A stretch of 7,314 bases of DNA from Thermohalobaculum sp050331395 (GTDB lineage: Bacteria; Pseudomonadota; Alphaproteobacteria; Rhodobacterales; Rhodobacteraceae): assembly GCA_050331395.1 (NCBI GenBank), contig JBHJGX010000055.1:1-7314 (forward strand), read 5' to 3'. Below, one piece after another: positions 6,024 to 7,314 of the stretch. The first letter of the stretch is position 1; each line of letters begins with the position of its first letter. A model generated the notes under the pieces. That model did no database searches and was not told the origin of the DNA. It worked only from the letters and a program-made list of their open reading frames with translations. The position numbers and the translations under genes were made by a program.

Positions 6024-7314
6024 ATGGACGATTGGATCGGCGAAGCGGGCAGCCTGATGCTCTCCCAACCGGATGCGGAGGCCTGGACCCGGGTCGCGTT
6101 CACCCGGCCGCTCGAAAACCCGGTGGTGGTCGCGACCGCGAACACCGCGCATGGCATGCAACCCTTTACGCTCGCCATCCGCGACGTGACGGCGAGGGGC
6201 TTCGCGCTGCAACTCGACGAGTGGGATTACCTCGACGGACGGCACGTGGCGGAGACGGTCTCGTGGCTTGCGGTCGAAGCGGGGCGGCACGGGCTGCCGG
6301 ACGGCCGGCGGATTGTCGCGGGGACCGTCGAGACCGGCGCGACGGGGCGGACAGATGTGGCGCTGGCCGGATTTGCGGACGCCCCCCTCGTCTTTGCCGA
6401 GACCCAGACTGCTCGGGGCGGGGCGGCGGCCGAGGCGCGCGTCGCGGACGTGACGGCCGACCGGGTTCAACTCGTCCTCCAGGAGGAGGAGGCGTCGGCG
6501 ACGACGGGTCATGTGCCCGAGACGCTCGGCTGGATCGCGATCGAGGCCGGGCCGGGCGCCCTTCTGACCCCGGATGCGGTCACCCATGCCCCGTTCGATA
6601 CGGGGGTTTCGGGCGCGGTACTGATCGCCTATCTGCAAAGCCAACACGGCCCCGACCCGGCAACCTTGCGCGCGCTGCCGGACGGTCGGCTCTTGCTCGA
6701 GGAAGAGACGTCGGCGGATCCGGAGACGTGGCACACGTCGGAGATTGCGGGCGTTGCGGCGTTCGAGCCGGGCGGGATCGGACGAGCGACCGCGGCGCCC
6801 GCCATTATCGAGCGGTGGTCGGACCCGGCGACCTGGGGCGGAACGCTCCCGGGCCCCCACGAGACCGTCGTCATCGATGCGGGCCGCACGGTCCTCCTGG
6901 ACACCGACGCCGCGGTCGCCGGCCTCTCGATCGCCGGCACGCTTCTCGTCGAGGACCGTGGGGCCACCGCGCTTGAGGCCGGCGGGATCATCGTCGAGGA
7001 GGGCGGGGCGTTTCGGATCGGCACCCCGGAGGACCGCCATGAGAGCGCGTTCACGCTGACCCTCACCGACGCGCGTCACCCAGACGGCTTGGGCGCACCG
7101 CATAAGCACGGCCCTGAGGTGGTCGCCGATCCCCGGCACGTCGACGGGGCCAGTCCGAGCACCGGCGGCGTGGGCCAGACCGGTGTCCACAAGACGGACG
7201 ACGATCAAACGGCGTTTCTGATGGCAATGGGGGAGGGGGCTTCGATCGAGATCTGGGGGGCGGACGCGGCGAAGGCGTCATGGACGCAGCTTGCGGCGAC
7301 GGCCGAGGCGGGTG
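6024..7314 (+). CDS. Large surface protein with lectin-like repeats and G8 domain, 5' part
   Basis: The first 430 codons are present and the frame is open to the right edge. Three related beta-rich units occur at about 24-86, 112-175 and 190-250; the first two share a pattern ending DGRHVAETVSWLAVEAG or TGHVPETLGWIAIEAG, and the third is diverged. They resemble H-type lectin-like repeats, an assignment I hold with moderate confidence. From about 264 the sequence is a G8 domain: WSDPATWGGTLPG, VVIDAGRTVLLD, LSIAGTLLVED, GGIIVEEGGAFRIGT, and later ASIEIWGADAAKASWTQL. G8 domains occur in CEMIP, TMEM2 and PKHD1 proteins and in bacterial surface proteins, usually followed by a parallel beta-helix, which would lie beyond this window. 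The N-terminus has no signal peptide, so type I secretion through a C-terminal signal is possible if it is exported. The short track missed this gene because it has no stop in the window. It diverges from the ABC/CNB/FecR operon. Confidence 0.85.
   Translation, partial: MDDWIGEAGSLMLSQPDAEAWTRVAFTRPLENPVVVATANTAHGMQPFTLAIRDVTARGFALQLDEWDYLDGRHVAETVSWLAVEAGRHGLPDGRRIVAGTVETGATGRTDVALAGFADAPLVFAETQTARGGAAAEARVADVTADRVQLVLQEEEASATTGHVPETLGWIAIEAGPGALLTPDAVTHAPFDTGVSGAVLIAYLQSQHGPDPATLRALPDGRLLLEEETSADPETWHTSEIAGVAAFEPGGIGRATAAPAIIERWSDPATWGGTLPGPHETVVIDAGRTVLLDTDAAVAGLSIAGTLLVEDRGATALEAGGIIVEEGGAFRIGTPEDRHESAFTLTLTDARHPDGLGAPHKHGPEVVADPRHVDGASPSTGGVGQTGVHKTDDDQTAFLMAMGEGASIEIWGADAAKASWTQLAATAEAG

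Noticed and set aside
5913..7208. Minus-strand open frame of 431 codons opposite the G8 gene
   Set aside because: Arginine- and glycine-rich shadow without domain character; the plus strand carries repeats, a G8 domain and a spaced ribosome site.

Overview
The window is GC-rich (often above 70%, with strong G/C preference at third codon positions) and looks like a chromosomal accessory region of an alphaproteobacterium, plausibly of the Rhodobacterales/Rhodospirillales type. That placement is an inference from codon use and gene content; there is no rRNA or other phylogenetic marker here. No tRNA, insertion sequence, integrase or CRISPR array is visible.

Layout. Four genes run on the minus strand, in transcription order from right to left: a six-helix ABC-exporter-like membrane protein with a strongly degenerate nucleotide-binding domain (5807-3258), a small stand-alone cyclic-nucleotide-binding protein (3176-2745), a large secreted LysM + FecR + Ig-like protein (2650-284), and a second secreted protein cut by the left edge (239-1). 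Gaps are 81, 94 and 44 bp, so they read as one operon. On the plus strand, diverging from the operon across a 216-bp control region, is the 5' part of a modular surface protein (6024 to beyond the right edge) with three lectin-like repeats followed by a G8 domain of the CEMIP/TMEM2/PKHD1 type.

How they may work together. The combination is a membrane ABC-like protein that has lost its ATPase residues, a cytoplasmic cyclic-nucleotide sensor with its key ligand residues intact, and an exported cell-wall/FecR sensor-like protein. It suggests a trans-envelope signalling or envelope-maintenance module rather than a simple transporter. An ATP-driven pump is unlikely to be built from this ABC polypeptide alone. 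The nucleotide cyclase that would feed the module is not in the window; the missing sequence left of position 1 is the first place to look. The divergent G8 protein has no signal peptide, so it probably leaves the cell by a type I or other signal-less route, if it is secreted.

The most notable sequence observations are: degeneration of Walker A, signature, Walker B and H-loop in the ABC protein; an outsized region of about 340 residues between Q-loop and signature that carries three related short segments; a sharp GC drop confined to its membrane domain; and a pair of direct repeats one helical turn apart in the divergent control region.
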